This document shows positions 36,220-44,634 of a stretch of DNA of 64,000 nt, piece by piece. The DNA lies in contig NZ_CP047173.1 of assembly GCF_009834185.1 (NCBI RefSeq), positions 930,001-994,000 on the forward strand, in the 5' to 3' direction. Both the position numbers and the translations under genes were made by a program. Position 1 is the stretch's first letter, and each line of letters starts with the position of its first letter. The DNA is from Rathayibacter sp. VKM Ac-2760. GTDB taxonomy: Bacteria; Actinomycetota; Actinomycetes; Actinomycetales; Microbacteriaceae. A model generated the notes under the pieces. The model ran no database searches and had not been told where the DNA came from. It saw only the letters and a program-made list of their open reading frames with translations.

Positions 36220-38487
36220 ATGACCCCCACGACCCTGCACGAGCCCGCTCCGCACGACGTGATCCGGGTGCGCGGTGCCCGGCAGAACAACCTCCGGGGC
36301 GTCGACGTCGACATCCCGAAGCGCCGCATCACGGTGTTCACCGGCGTCTCGGGCTCCGGGAAGTCGTCGCTCGTGTTCGGCACGATCGCGGCGGAGTCGC
36401 AGCGGCTGATCAACGAGACCTACTCCGCGTTCCTGCAGCAGTTCATGGGCTCGCCGGCCCGACCGGACGTCGAGTCGCTCGACGGGCTGTCGGCGACGAT
36501 CGTCGTCGACCAGGAGCGGATGGGGGCGAACGGGCGGTCCACCGTCGGCACCGCGACCGACGCGTACACGATGCTCCGCATCCTCTTCAGCCGGATCGGC
36601 GACCCGCACGTCGGCACCAGCGGCGCGTTCTCGTTCAACCTGCCCGAGGGGATGTGCCCGCGCTGCGAGGGCACCGGCCGCGTCTCCGACATCGACCTCG
36701 ACGCCCTGTTCGACCGCTCCAAGTCGCTCGAGGGCGGCGCACTCGACGCGATCCCGAACTTCGTCGTCGGCGGCTGGTACTGGAAGAGCCTGGCCGAGTC
36801 CGGGCTCTACCCCGCCGACGTCCCCCTCGCGGACTTCACTCCGGAGCAGCTCGACGACTTCCTCTACAAGCCGGCCACGAAGCTGCCGATCGCGGGCATC
36901 AACATGACCTACGAGGGCCTGGTGGTGAAGGTGACCCGGCTCTACCTGGCCAAGGAGGCGGCGCAGGCGCACATCCGCGCCTTCGCCGAGCGGGTCGCCA
37001 CCTTCGGCGCGTGCCCGGAGTGCGGGGGAGCCCGGCTCACCCGGGCCGCCCTCTCGTCGCTGATCGAGGGGCGGAACATCGCGGAGTGCTCGTCGATGCA
37101 GGCGACCGATTTCGCCGAGTGGCTGCGCGGGGTGCGCGAGCCCTCCGTCGCGCCGATCGTCGAGGCGCTGCTGGGCACCCTCGACTCGCTGGTGCAGGTC
37201 GGCCTCGGCTACCTCTCGCTCGACCGCGAGTCGGGCACGCTCTCGGGCGGGGAGGCGCAGCGGGTGAAGATGGTGCGGCACCTCGGCTCGAGCCTCACGG
37301 ACATCACCTACGTCTTCGACGAGCCGACGGCGGGGCTGCACCCCTACGACGTGTCGCGGGTGATCGAGCTGCTGCGCCGGCTTCGCGACAAGGGGAACAC
37401 CGTGCTCGTCGTCGAGCACAAGCCGGAGATCATCGGTGTCGCCGATCACGTCATCGATCTCGGGCCGCGGGCGGGCTCGCACGGCGGCGAGATCCGCTTC
37501 GAGGGGGCGGTCGAGGCGCTGCGCGACTCCGACACCCTCACCGGGCGGCACCTCGACCACCGGGTGCCGCTCAAGACCGAGGTGCGCCGGAGGACGGGCG
37601 TCGCCGAGATCCGCGGGGCGGCCACGCACAACCTGCGCGCTGTCGACGTCGACGTGCCGCTCGGCGTGCTGACCGTGGTGACGGGGGTGGCGGGCTCCGG
37701 CAAGTCGTCGCTCATCCACGGCTCGCTGGCGAAGCGGCCGGGGGTGATCGTGGCCGACCAGTCGCCGATCCGCGGCTCGCGGCGCAGCAACCCCGCCACC
37801 TACACCGGCGTGCTCGACGCGATCCGCACCGCGTTCGCCAAGGAGAACGGCGTCAAGGCCGCCCTGTTCAGCGCCAACTCCGCAGGTGCCTGTCCGGTCT
37901 GCAAGGGCGCGGGTCTGATCTTCACCGAGCTCGGCCCGGCGGCGACCGTCTCCTCGGTCTGCGAGGAGTGCGAGGGCAAGCGCTTCACGGCGGAGGTGCT
38001 GGAGTACCGGCTGCGCGGGAAGAACATCCACGAGGTGCTCTCGATGCCGATCGTCGACGCGGCCGGGTTCTTCGGCTCCGGGCCGGCGCACACGATCCTG
38101 GCCCGTCTCGTCGACGTCGGGCTCGGCTACCTCACGCTCGGTCAGCCGCTGAACACGCTGTCCGGCGGTGAGCGCCAGCGGCTGAAGCTCGCGATCAACA
38201 TGGCCTCGAAGGGCTCGGTCTACATCCTCGACGAGCCGACCACCGGCCTGCACCTCGCCGACGTCGACAACCTGCTCGGCCTGCTCGACCGGCTGGTCGA
38301 CTCCGGCTCCTCGGTGATCGTGATCGAGCACCACCAGGCGCTAATGGCGCACGCCGACTGGATCATCGACGTGGGTCCCGGCGCGGGGCACGACGGCGGC
38401 GCGATCGTGTTCGAGGGCACGCCGGCCGACCTCGTCGCCGGCGCGCAGACGCGGACCGGCGACGCGCTGCGGGCCTACACGGCCTGA
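36220..38487 (+). CDS. UvrA-like double ABC ATPase, short form
   Basis: 755 residues, against about 950 for UvrA. Two ATPase halves are present: Walker A GVSGSGKSSL (about 42-51) with signature LSGGEAQRVKM, and GVAGSGKSSLIHG with LSGGERQRLKLA; each has a Walker B (FDEPTAGLH, LDEPTTGLH). Zinc-binding CXXC pairs remain (CPRCEGTGRV, CPECGGARL, CPVCKGAGL, CEECEGKRF). The missing length corresponds to the UvrB-binding region. Such short UvrA-like proteins are linked with self-resistance to DNA-binding drugs in actinomycetes. The ATG has GGAG 5 nt upstream; the TAGGCT near 36185 may be the -10. Confidence 0.9.
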   Translation: MTPTTLHEPAPHDVIRVRGARQNNLRGVDVDIPKRRITVFTGVSGSGKSSLVFGTIAAESQRLINETYSAFLQQFMGSPARPDVESLDGLSATIVVDQERMGANGRSTVGTATDAYTMLRILFSRIGDPHVGTSGAFSFNLPEGMCPRCEGTGRVSDIDLDALFDRSKSLEGGALDAIPNFVVGGWYWKSLAESGLYPADVPLADFTPEQLDDFLYKPATKLPIAGINMTYEGLVVKVTRLYLAKEAAQAHIRAFAERVATFGACPECGGARLTRAALSSLIEGRNIAECSSMQATDFAEWLRGVREPSVAPIVEALLGTLDSLVQVGLGYLSLDRESGTLSGGEAQRVKMVRHLGSSLTDITYVFDEPTAGLHPYDVSRVIELLRRLRDKGNTVLVVEHKPEIIGVADHVIDLGPRAGSHGGEIRFEGAVEALRDSDTLTGRHLDHRVPLKTEVRRRTGVAEIRGAATHNLRAVDVDVPLGVLTVVTGVAGSGKSSLIHGSLAKRPGVIVADQSPIRGSRRSNPATYTGVLDAIRTAFAKENGVKAALFSANSAGACPVCKGAGLIFTELGPAATVSSVCEECEGKRFTAEVLEYRLRGKNIHEVLSMPIVDAAGFFGSGPAHTILARLVDVGLGYLTLGQPLNTLSGGERQRLKLAINMASKGSVYILDEPTTGLHLADVDNLLGLLDRLVDSGSSVIVIEHHQALMAHADWIIDVGPGAGHDGGAIVFEGTPADLVAGAQTRTGDALRAYTA

Positions 38488-38525
38488 CGGCGCGGCGGAT
38501 CTCGGTGCGCCCTCTTCGAGCCTCT

Positions 38526-38684
38526 GCTGGTCGAGTAGCCGCGGAGCGGCGTATCGAGACCCGCGCTCCGTGTGACGCCGGATCTCGATACGCCCTCTTC
38601 GAGGGCTACTCGATCAGCAGGGAGGCCCTCTTCGAGGGCTGCTCGATCAGCAACAAGCCCCTCGTCGAGGGCTGCTCGGTCAGC
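38526..38684. repeat. Cluster of interspersed repeat copies after the UvrA-like gene
   Basis: One intact copy at 38526-38563, an inverted copy at 38580-38620 and two half copies (GCCCTCTTCGAGGGCT, CTCGTCGAGGGCT, each followed by GCTCGATCAGC or GCTCGGTCAGC) at 38624-38652 and 38656-38684; a degraded piece precedes them at about 38496. The last copy runs into the stop of the NUDIX gene. Confidence 0.75.
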
Positions 38685-39357
38685 GGGAGAACGGGCCGCT
38701 CAGCGCCGCCCACTGCAGCAGCATGATCGTCTTCGCGTCGATGATCTGGACGCCGATCTGCGCGAGCGCCTCGTCGAACGACAGCTCGACCAGCTCGGTG
38801 TCCTCGCCCTCGTCGGCCAGCCCGGCGTAGACGCCGTCGCTCGAGCCGGCGCGGTAGGGGCCGGCGTAGAAGTGCAGCATCTCGGTGATCGAGCCGGGGC
38901 TCATGAACGCGTCGAAGACGTGCTCGAGCCGGCCGACCTCGAGGCCGGTCTCCTCCGAGGCCTCGCGGCGCGCGCCCTCCTCAGGACCGTCCTCGTCGAG
39001 CAGGCCCGCCGGCACCTCGAGCAGCATGCCGTCGAGGTTGCCGTTGACGTAGGTCGGGTAGCGGAACTGGCGCACCAGCACGACGCTGCGCGCCTCGAGG
39101 TCGTAGAGCAGCACGGCCGCGCCGTTGCCGCGGTCGTAGGTCTCGCGGTGCTCGGTGCTCCAGCGGCCGTCGCGGTGCCGGTACTCGAACTCGGTGGTGC
39201 GGAGGACGTACCAGTGGCTGGAGAGCAGGGTCACCGCCTTCACGACCACGTCGGGGTTGCCGGTCAGGTCGAAGCCCTCGCGGTCGAGGCCGATCCGGCC
39301 CCGCGCGTCGGGGGCGTCGATGCCGGGGCGGGCCTGCGTGCTCTCTGCGTGCGACAT
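38680..39357 (-). CDS. NUDIX hydrolase
   Basis: 225-residue nucleotide pyrophosphatase of the ADP-ribose/GDP-mannose group. The Nudix box has the form G-x5-E-x7-REASEETGL (within about 118-140), preceded by the substrate loop MLLEVPAGLLDEDG. It starts 3 nt after the yajQ stop, so the two form an operon. The C-terminal end (LSGPFSR) touches a repeat copy. Substrate not determinable. Confidence 0.9.
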   Translation of the reverse strand: MSHAESTQARPGIDAPDARGRIGLDREGFDLTGNPDVVVKAVTLLSSHWYVLRTTEFEYRHRDGRWSTEHRETYDRGNGAAVLLYDLEARSVVLVRQFRYPTYVNGNLDGMLLEVPAGLLDEDGPEEGARREASEETGLEVGRLEHVFDAFMSPGSITEMLHFYAGPYRAGSSDGVYAGLADEGEDTELVELSFDEALAQIGVQIIDAKTIMLLQWAALSGPFSR

Positions 39358-39360
39358 CCC

Positions 39361-39849
39361 TCAGCGGAAGTTGACGAACTGCAGGTCGAGCTCGAGGTCG
39401 GCTCCGCGCAGCAGCGCCATCGTCGCCTGCAGGTCGTCGCGGCTCTTCGACGAGACGCGCAGCTCGTCGCCCTGGATCTGCGACTTGACCGACTTGGGGG
39501 CCTCGTCGCGGATCAGCTTGTTGATCTTCTTCGCCTGCTCCTGGTCGATGCCGTCCTTGAGCGTGGACTCGATCCGGTACTCCTTGCCCGAGGCGAACGG
39601 CTCGCCCGAGTCGAGGCTCTTGAGGCTGATGCCGCGCTTGATCAGCTTCGTTTGGAAGACGTCGAGGATGGCGTTGGCCCGCTCCTCGGTGTTGGCCTTG
39701 ATCAGGACTTTCTCGCCGCTCCAGGCGATCGAGGCGCCGACATTCTTGAAGTCGTAGCGCTGCTCGACCTCCTTGTGGGCCTGGTTCAGGGCGTTGTCCG
39801 CCTCCATCTTGTCGACCTTGCTGACGACGTCGAACGTTGAATCTGCCAT
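39361..39849 (-). CDS. YajQ family nucleotide-binding protein
   Basis: 162 residues, the normal family length, with the conserved start MADSTFDVVSKVDKMEADNA and ends VQFVNFR-like. Some YajQ proteins bind cyclic di-GMP; in actinobacteria the role is not settled. TAAGCT lies 7 nt before the ATG, supporting a leaderless start and rejecting the 140-codon upstream extension, which is antisense to the transglycosylase gene. Confidence 0.93.
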   Translation of the reverse strand: MADSTFDVVSKVDKMEADNALNQAHKEVEQRYDFKNVGASIAWSGEKVLIKANTEERANAILDVFQTKLIKRGISLKSLDSGEPFASGKEYRIESTLKDGIDQEQAKKINKLIRDEAPKSVKSQIQGDELRVSSKSRDDLQATMALLRGADLELDLQFVNFR

Positions 39850-39856
39850 GCCTCCG

Positions 39857-39862
39857 AGCTTA
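39857..39862 (-). promoter_or_regulatory. Leaderless-type -10 of yajQ
   Basis: TAAGCT on the minus strand, 7 nt before the ATG. Confidence 0.45.
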
Positions 39863-39915
39863 GCTTTCGCGCCTCGGCCGGGCCGATCCGGAGGCGCGCC
39901 TGGTACGAAGGGACG

Positions 39916-40653
39916 GTGCGCCGCCTCCCCGCCCTGCTGATCCTGCCGCTCGCGAGCCTCCTGCTCGTCGGCTGCACGCGCCCCGCGGAGCCCGCCGTCG
40001 AGTACGAGGACGGGCTGGTCACGGTGCCGCCGGCCGCCGCTCCGCCCGCCGCGGCCGACCCCGCGCTGCTCGAGGACGCGGAGGAGACGGCCGCGACCCC
40101 CGTGCGGCTGCTCACGAGCGGCGACTGGCTGGCCGGCACCGCCGAGGGCAGCGGGATCCCGGTGCGCGCGCTGACCGCGTATGCGGGCGCGGCGCTGCTC
40201 ACCTCCTCCGTCGATCCCGGCTGCGGGCTCGACTGGGCGACGCTCGCCGGCATCGGCTACGTCGAGAGCCGGCACGGCACGATCTTCGGCGGCGAGCTCG
40301 GCGAGGACGGCCGCCCGACCGAGCCGATCTACGGGCCGAGCCTCGACGGCACGCAGTTCGACCGCGTCGAGGACAACGACGGCGGAGCGCTCGACGGCGA
40401 CCCCGAGACCGATCGCGCCATGGGCCCGCTGCAGATCATCCCCGCCACCTGGATGCGCTGGGCCTCGAGCGGCTGGGACCCGCAGAACGTCGACCAGCAG
40501 GCGGTCACCGCCGCGCGCTACCTCTGCCAGGCGGGCGGCGACCTCAGCACGCAGTCCGGCTGGCGCGACGCGATCGCGGCCTACAACCCGGCGACGAGCT
40601 ACGCGGGCAAGGTCGCCGAGGCGGCCTCCCGCTACGCCGCGGCGGCGAGCTGA
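39916..40653 (+). CDS. Lytic transglycosylase-like lipoprotein
   Basis: 245-residue exported protein. The lipobox ends at LVGC (Cys 20), a Pro/Ala linker follows, and the transglycosylase domain begins near residue 95 (LDWATLAGIGYVESRHGTIFGG, catalytic Glu in YVES; AMGPLQIIPATWMRWAS). It resembles the actinobacterial SLT-type muramidases of about 230-300 residues that trim peptidoglycan. GTG start; TACGAA 6 nt upstream is a weaker version of the leaderless hexamer. Confidence 0.9.
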   Translation: MRRLPALLILPLASLLLVGCTRPAEPAVEYEDGLVTVPPAAAPPAAADPALLEDAEETAATPVRLLTSGDWLAGTAEGSGIPVRALTAYAGAALLTSSVDPGCGLDWATLAGIGYVESRHGTIFGGELGEDGRPTEPIYGPSLDGTQFDRVEDNDGGALDGDPETDRAMGPLQIIPATWMRWASSGWDPQNVDQQAVTAARYLCQAGGDLSTQSGWRDAIAAYNPATSYAGKVAEAASRYAAAAS

Positions 40654-40681
40654 GGCCGATTTCCGATCCGGGGAGCGCGTG

Positions 40682-40687
40682 GGTATC
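40682..40687 (+). promoter_or_regulatory. Probable -10 of tRNA-Tyr
   Basis: TATCCT, 50 nt before the tRNA; no clear -35. Confidence 0.4.
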
Positions 40688-40737
40688 CTTGTCCAGCGCC
40701 TTCGGTCGAGAGCATGCCTCCCGGTCCGGTGCGCGAC

Positions 40738-40819
40738 GGCGAGTTACCCTAGCGGCCAAAGGGATCTGACTGTAAATCAGACGGCGTAGCCTTCGGGGGT
40801 TCGAATCCCTCACTCGCCA
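40738..40819 (+). tRNA. tRNA-Tyr (anticodon GTA)
   Basis: 82 nt, class II with a long variable arm. Acceptor arms GGCGAGT and ACTCGCC pair fully, discriminator A; anticodon loop CTGTAAA on stem TCTGA/TCAGA; T loop TTCGAAT. CCA is not encoded. Confidence 0.97.
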
Positions 40820-40863
40820 CAGTGTTTCTGAACACCTGGCCTCCGACGACGGACTGCACGATC

Positions 40864-40904
40864 GAAGCCCCGCACCAGCCTCCCGAGGCGGCGAGCGGGG
40901 CTTC
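40864..40904 (+). terminator. Terminator after tRNA-Tyr
   Basis: 10-bp stem GAAGCCCCGC / GCGGGGCTTC; the 21-nt loop contains a further GCCTC/GAGGC pair; followed by TTCCGTTTCCC. Confidence 0.7.
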
Positions 40905-40931
40905 TTCCGTTTCCCGGTCCTTCGGGCGCGT

Positions 40932-40970
40932 GGGTCTCGATACGCCCCTTCGGGGCTGCTCGACCAGCAT
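40932..40970. repeat. Interspersed repeat copy
   Basis: GGTCTCGATACGCC...GCTCGACCAGCA, between the tRNA-Tyr terminator and the hipA stop. Confidence 0.8.
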
Positions 40971-41052
40971 GAGGAGGGCCGTCCGTGGCCGATCGCCGAT
41001 CGCCCACGTCCTCATGAGCGCCAGGAGGATGACGACCGCATCAGATCCGGCG

Positions 41053-42267
41053 TCAGTCGTAGTGCAGGGCGGGGTTGAGGATCTGCCGGCCCCAGAGCTG
41101 GTCGCGATCGCGATCGGAGAGTCGCGCTTCGGCGACGGCGTCGCCCCAACCGTCGCGAACGGCCGCGACGACGTCCTCCGTGACGCGGCGTCCCTCTCTC
41201 GTGCTCAGCCCGTAGATGCCGCTCTGCCGGACCAGGAGCGGCAGCGAGGAGCGGCGCTCTCCCCGACGGCCGTACGCCATGGCCTGGGAGGCGCTCTCGC
41301 CCGAGCGCGGGCCGGGAGTGAGGTCGAACGCGGGCGTCAGTCGGAGTGAGGCGCCGTCCCAGAACGCCGCGTGGTTGCGTGCGTGGTCGTCGCTGTTGCT
41401 GATGGCCATGTTGAAGGCGATCCTGCGGAAGAGCTTCTCGCCGGCGGTCGCGTCGCCGTGCTGCCGCAGGACGTCGAGGATCGACGGGTAGGAGACGTAG
41501 CGGGCCGTCATCTCGCTCTCGCCCGCCAGGGTCAGTCCGCTGATCACGTGCCGACGGGTGCCGTCGAGCCCCCGGTCGAACCGCTCGAGCAGCAGGACGT
41601 CCTTCCCTCCCGCGGCGACGACCTCCCACTTCGGCACGTCGATGCCCGCCCGGGCCGCGAGAGCGAGCATCATCGCCTCCGCGCGGACGTAGGAGAACAG
41701 CCGGTCGGTCGACGAGGCGAACTTCGCGAGGAACCCCCGCCCGTCCTCGCCGACGAGCGTCGCCTTGGGCCGCGCCCCGCCGATGGAGGTGCCGTGCGCG
41801 AGCGCCGCCTCGAGCTCGGGAGTCAGGCGCAGTCCGTCCTCCAGCGCCTCGGCGGCACGACGCAACTCGTCGAGCGTCACCGAGTCGGACCGCGAGACGT
41901 AGTCCGTGGGCGACTCCTGGAAGTCGAGGGCGCCGAAGCGGTCCGAGCCGGAGCGGAGCAGGTAGTCGATCTCGCCGAGATCGTCGTCCTCGCCGAGGCC
42001 GAGTCCGTAGCGGATGACACCGCGTCCCCATCCGTCCGGTGCGCCGTCGCGGAGTACGCCGGCGATGATCAGGCCGTCCCTCGGCGGTTGGGCGCCGCGG
42101 GTCAGAGGCAGCTCGGGCGCGAGGGCGATGGCCTCCGGCCGCTCCAGATAGCTCCGCGCGTAGGCGAAGCGGGTGGCCGCGCCGTCCGCCTCCACGACTC
42201 CGGCGACGACGGGTGCATCGGTGCCGGGAAGCCAGGTCCAGACGTACGCGCGATCAGAAGTCGTCAT
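41053..42267 (-). CDS. HipA-like serine/threonine kinase toxin
   Basis: 404-residue HipA family kinase. The N-terminal HipA_N1 domain lies at about 8-105 and the kinase domain after it, with GTSIGGARPKATLV (ATP-binding loop), the Lys in FLAKF, the catalytic SNSDDHARNHA and the Mg-binding AFDLTPGP. E. coli HipA phosphorylates glutamyl-tRNA synthetase and causes persistence; the target here is unknown. The ATG overlaps the antitoxin gene by 14 nt. The open frame extends 95 codons further but only through the antitoxin region. Confidence 0.9.
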   Translation of the reverse strand: MTTSDRAYVWTWLPGTDAPVVAGVVEADGAATRFAYARSYLERPEAIALAPELPLTRGAQPPRDGLIIAGVLRDGAPDGWGRGVIRYGLGLGEDDDLGEIDYLLRSGSDRFGALDFQESPTDYVSRSDSVTLDELRRAAEALEDGLRLTPELEAALAHGTSIGGARPKATLVGEDGRGFLAKFASSTDRLFSYVRAEAMMLALAARAGIDVPKWEVVAAGGKDVLLLERFDRGLDGTRRHVISGLTLAGESEMTARYVSYPSILDVLRQHGDATAGEKLFRRIAFNMAISNSDDHARNHAAFWDGASLRLTPAFDLTPGPRSGESASQAMAYGRRGERRSSLPLLVRQSGIYGLSTREGRRVTEDVVAAVRDGWGDAVAEARLSDRDRDQLWGRQILNPALHYD

Positions 42268-42589
42268 CGACGTCCGCCGAGCCTCGACGGACGCGCGAGG
42301 GGAGCAGGGCGAGCCGCTCCTCCCCGCGACGTCGCAGACGCGCCATCTCGACGGGGTCCTCGACCCCGAAGGGCGCGCTGCCCGTGAGGACGAGCAGCTC
42401 CAGTACCGTCGCGAACGCGGTGCCCGGCGCACCGGATTCGGCGGCGAGGACGGTGCGCTCGGAGACGCCCGCGCGGCCCGCGAGTTCCTCCGCCGTCCAG
42501 CCGCGGTCCCCGCGTCCGGTGCGGATGATCTGGCCCGTGACGCGCAGCGCATCGTCGACCACCGGGCGAGGCTGCAGAAGACGCTTCAC
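42254..42589 (-). CDS. HipB-like helix-turn-helix antitoxin
   Basis: 111-residue XRE-type DNA-binding protein; the helix-turn-helix is near residues 33-60 (WTAEELAGRAGVSERTVLAAESG). Position directly upstream of hipA with a 14-nt overlap is the classic HipBA layout, in which HipB neutralises HipA and represses the operon. GTG start with GGAGG about 7 nt upstream. An AT-rich inverted repeat lies just before it. Confidence 0.85.
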   Translation of the reverse strand: MKRLLQPRPVVDDALRVTGQIIRTGRGDRGWTAEELAGRAGVSERTVLAAESGAPGTAFATVLELLVLTGSAPFGVEDPVEMARLRRRGEERLALLPSRVRRGSADVDDDF

Positions 42590-42599
42590 CCTCCCACCT

Positions 42600-42640
42600 C
42601 CATAAAATGCATCGTAAGACGTTCAAGACCTTCTTTATGG
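42600..42640. promoter_or_regulatory. AT-rich promoter/operator region of hipBA
   Basis: Inverted repeat CCATAAA (42600-42606) and TTTATGG (42634-42640), 27 nt apart, in the most AT-rich stretch of the window. On the minus strand it holds TTGAAC as a possible -35 and TATGGA about 16 nt on as a possible -10. Likely the autoregulated promoter; binding is inferred. Confidence 0.45.
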
Positions 42641-42684
42641 TGTCGAGCCTAGTCCTGCGATGCGTACCGGCAACGAGCGGTGCG

Positions 42685-43530
42685 TCACCGCGGTGCCGCG
42701 AGGAACTGCGCGAGCGAGAGCGGGGTGCGGCCGGTCAGGCGCTCGACGTCACCGGAGACGTGCTGCAGCTCGCCGGCGGCGACGGCGGTGTAGGTGCTGA
42801 TCCAGGCGTCGAGCTGCCAGTCGGGGGCGTTCCAGCGGCGGCGCGAGGCGCGCGCCTCCTCGAGGGTCTCGTTCACGAAGACGGCGGGCCGGCCGGCCGC
42901 GGTGAGCGTCGCCGCGATCTCGTCGAAGGTGAGGGCCTCCGGGCCGGTCAGCTCGTAGGTGGCGCCGCGGTGCTCCTCCGGGGCGCGCAGGATCGCGGCG
43001 GCGGCGCGGGCGACGTCCTCCCGGGCGACGATCGCGGCGCGTCCGGTGCCGGCCGGGCCGCGGATCGCGCCGTCGTCGCCGAGCATCGCGGGGACGAAGT
43101 CGAGGTAGAGGTTGTCGCGCAGGAAGGTCCAGCCCATGTCGGTGGCGCGGATCGCCTCCTCGGTCGCAGCGTGGTCGCGGGCGAGGGTGAAGGTCGCGGT
43201 GGGGGAGGCGCCGGCGAAGGAGGTGTAGACGACGTGCTCGACGCCCGCGGCGGCGGCGGCCGCGACCATCGAGCGGTGCTCGGCGAGGCGGTGCTCGTTC
43301 TCCGCGGCCGAGACGAGCAGCAGGAGGCGGACGCCGTCGAGCGCGTCACCCGGATCGGTGAAGGAGGAGCGGACCACCTCCGCGCCCGGCAGCTCGAGCG
43401 CGCGCGACGGGTCGCGGGCGAGCAGACGGAGGGGGAGGCCCGCGTCGGCGAGCAGGCGCGCGACGCGCCCGCCCACCGCCCCCGTGGCTCCCGTGACGGC
43501 GATCGGCGGAGTGCTCGTTCCTGTGCTCAT
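42685..43530 (-). CDS. NmrA-like NAD(P)-binding protein
   Basis: 281-residue atypical SDR. Rossmann motif VTGATGAVGGRVARLLADAG (about 12-31), then HVVYTSFAGASPTATF in place of the usual catalytic Ser region; no YxxxK, so it may be a redox sensor or a quinone reductase like QorB/YtfG. The start is the ATG 42 nt from the divergent inositol monophosphatase gene. Confidence 0.88.
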   Translation of the reverse strand: MSTGTSTPPIAVTGATGAVGGRVARLLADAGLPLRLLARDPSRALELPGAEVVRSSFTDPGDALDGVRLLLLVSAAENEHRLAEHRSMVAAAAAAGVEHVVYTSFAGASPTATFTLARDHAATEEAIRATDMGWTFLRDNLYLDFVPAMLGDDGAIRGPAGTGRAAIVAREDVARAAAAILRAPEEHRGATYELTGPEALTFDEIAATLTAAGRPAVFVNETLEEARASRRRWNAPDWQLDAWISTYTAVAAGELQHVSGDVERLTGRTPLSLAQFLAAPR

Positions 43531-43560
43531 GCCCCCATGATGCTCCGACCGGCCGGTCCC

Positions 43561-43566
43561 TAGGCT
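43561..43566 (+). promoter_or_regulatory. Leaderless-type -10 of the IMPase gene
   Basis: TAGGCT, 6 nt before the ATG. Confidence 0.5.
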
Positions 43567-43572
43567 GGACGC

Positions 43573-44385
43573 ATGAGCGCCCACGCCTCCCTCCTCGCCA
43601 TCGCCCGCTCCATCGCCGTCGAGGCGGCGCACCTCGCCCGGCAGCGCCGGCAGGACGGGGTGGAGATCGCCGCGTCGAAGTCGTCGCCGGAGGACGTGGT
43701 CACCGCGGCCGACCGCGAGGTCGAGCAGCTGATCCGGCGCCGGCTCGCCGAGGCGCGGCCGGACGACGGGTTCCTCGGCGAGGAGTCCGGCGCCGGCGGC
43801 GGCACGAGCGGACTCACCTGGGTCGTCGATCCGATCGACGGAACGGTCAATTACCTCTACGGCATCCCCGCCTACGCGGTCAGCATCGCCGTGGTCGAGG
43901 GCGAGCCCGACCCCGCCACCTGGACGGCGCTCGCCGGGGCGGTCGTCAACGGCGCGACCGGCGAGGTCTTCACGGCGAGCCGGGGCGGCGGGGCGGAGCG
44001 GGACGGGATCGCCCTGCGCGTCACTCCGCCCGCCTCGCTCTCGCTGGCCCTGGTCGGCACCGGCTTCGGCTACGATGCGGGGCGCCGGATGCGCCAGGGC
44101 GCGGTGGTGCAGGAGCTGCTCGGCGAGGTCCGCGACATCCGCCGGATCGGCTCGGCGGCGCTCGACCTCTGCTCGGTCGCGTCGGGGGCGCTGAACGCCT
44201 ACTACGAGCGCGGGTTGAACCCCTGGGATCTCGCGGCCGGCGCACTGGTCGCGGAGGAGGCCGGCGCCGTCGTCGCGGGCTTCGACGGGCGACCGGCGGA
44301 CAACGGGCTGCTGATCGCCGCTCCGCAGCCGATCTTCAGCGAACTCGAGGCTCTGCTGCGCCGGCTGCGCGCCGACGAGGTCTGA
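43573..44385 (+). CDS. Inositol monophosphatase family protein
   Basis: 270-residue Mg-dependent phosphatase. Metal-binding motifs are complete: EE in DGFLGEES, VVDPIDGTVNYLYGIP (about 90-105) and NPWDLAAGALVAEEAGA (about 216-232). The family includes inositol-1-phosphatase, histidinol phosphatase and fructose-1,6-bisphosphatase activities, which cannot be told apart by eye. Leaderless start. Confidence 0.92.
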   Translation: MSAHASLLAIARSIAVEAAHLARQRRQDGVEIAASKSSPEDVVTAADREVEQLIRRRLAEARPDDGFLGEESGAGGGTSGLTWVVDPIDGTVNYLYGIPAYAVSIAVVEGEPDPATWTALAGAVVNGATGEVFTASRGGGAERDGIALRVTPPASLSLALVGTGFGYDAGRRMRQGAVVQELLGEVRDIRRIGSAALDLCSVASGALNAYYERGLNPWDLAAGALVAEEAGAVVAGFDGRPADNGLLIAAPQPIFSELEALLRRLRADEV

Positions 44386-44634
44386 GGAGGGCTCCCCCCG
44401 CGCAGGGTCGATGCATGCGCGCGTATGCGGACGCACGTTCCGAGCGCTCCGGCCCGGGTGGAGGCGCCGGATCGAGCCTCTGCGGGGTCGGGTCTGGTCG
44501 GATCGGGTGTCCGTGGTTATCCTTTATGAATTCGTGACATTCGCACAGGATGCGGTCGCGAACTCCCGAGAAGCGCTTCGACTCCCTGGCGGAGCCGCCC
44601 TCGTTCCCTGCCCCCGACGGAAGATCCGGATTTC
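44386..44634 (+). promoter_or_regulatory. Upstream region of the M23 peptidase gene
   Basis: 249 nt without a gene. An AT-rich island at about 44517-44545 contains TATCCT (44519-44524) and TATGAAT, possible -10 elements, leaving a leader of about 105 nt. M23 and Rpf-type genes in actinobacteria often carry a cyclic di-AMP riboswitch here; I looked for its conserved core and do not see it. Confidence 0.3.

Noticed and set aside
33421..38334. Minus-strand open frame of 1637 codons opposite menG, polyprenyl synthase, fprA and the UvrA-like gene
   Set aside because: Arg/Val/Asp/Gly-rich with no domain; it is the antisense shadow of several real genes in GC-rich DNA.
44386..44634. Cyclic di-AMP (ydaO-type) riboswitch before the M23 peptidase
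   Set aside because: The leader position fits, but the conserved riboswitch core is not recognisable.
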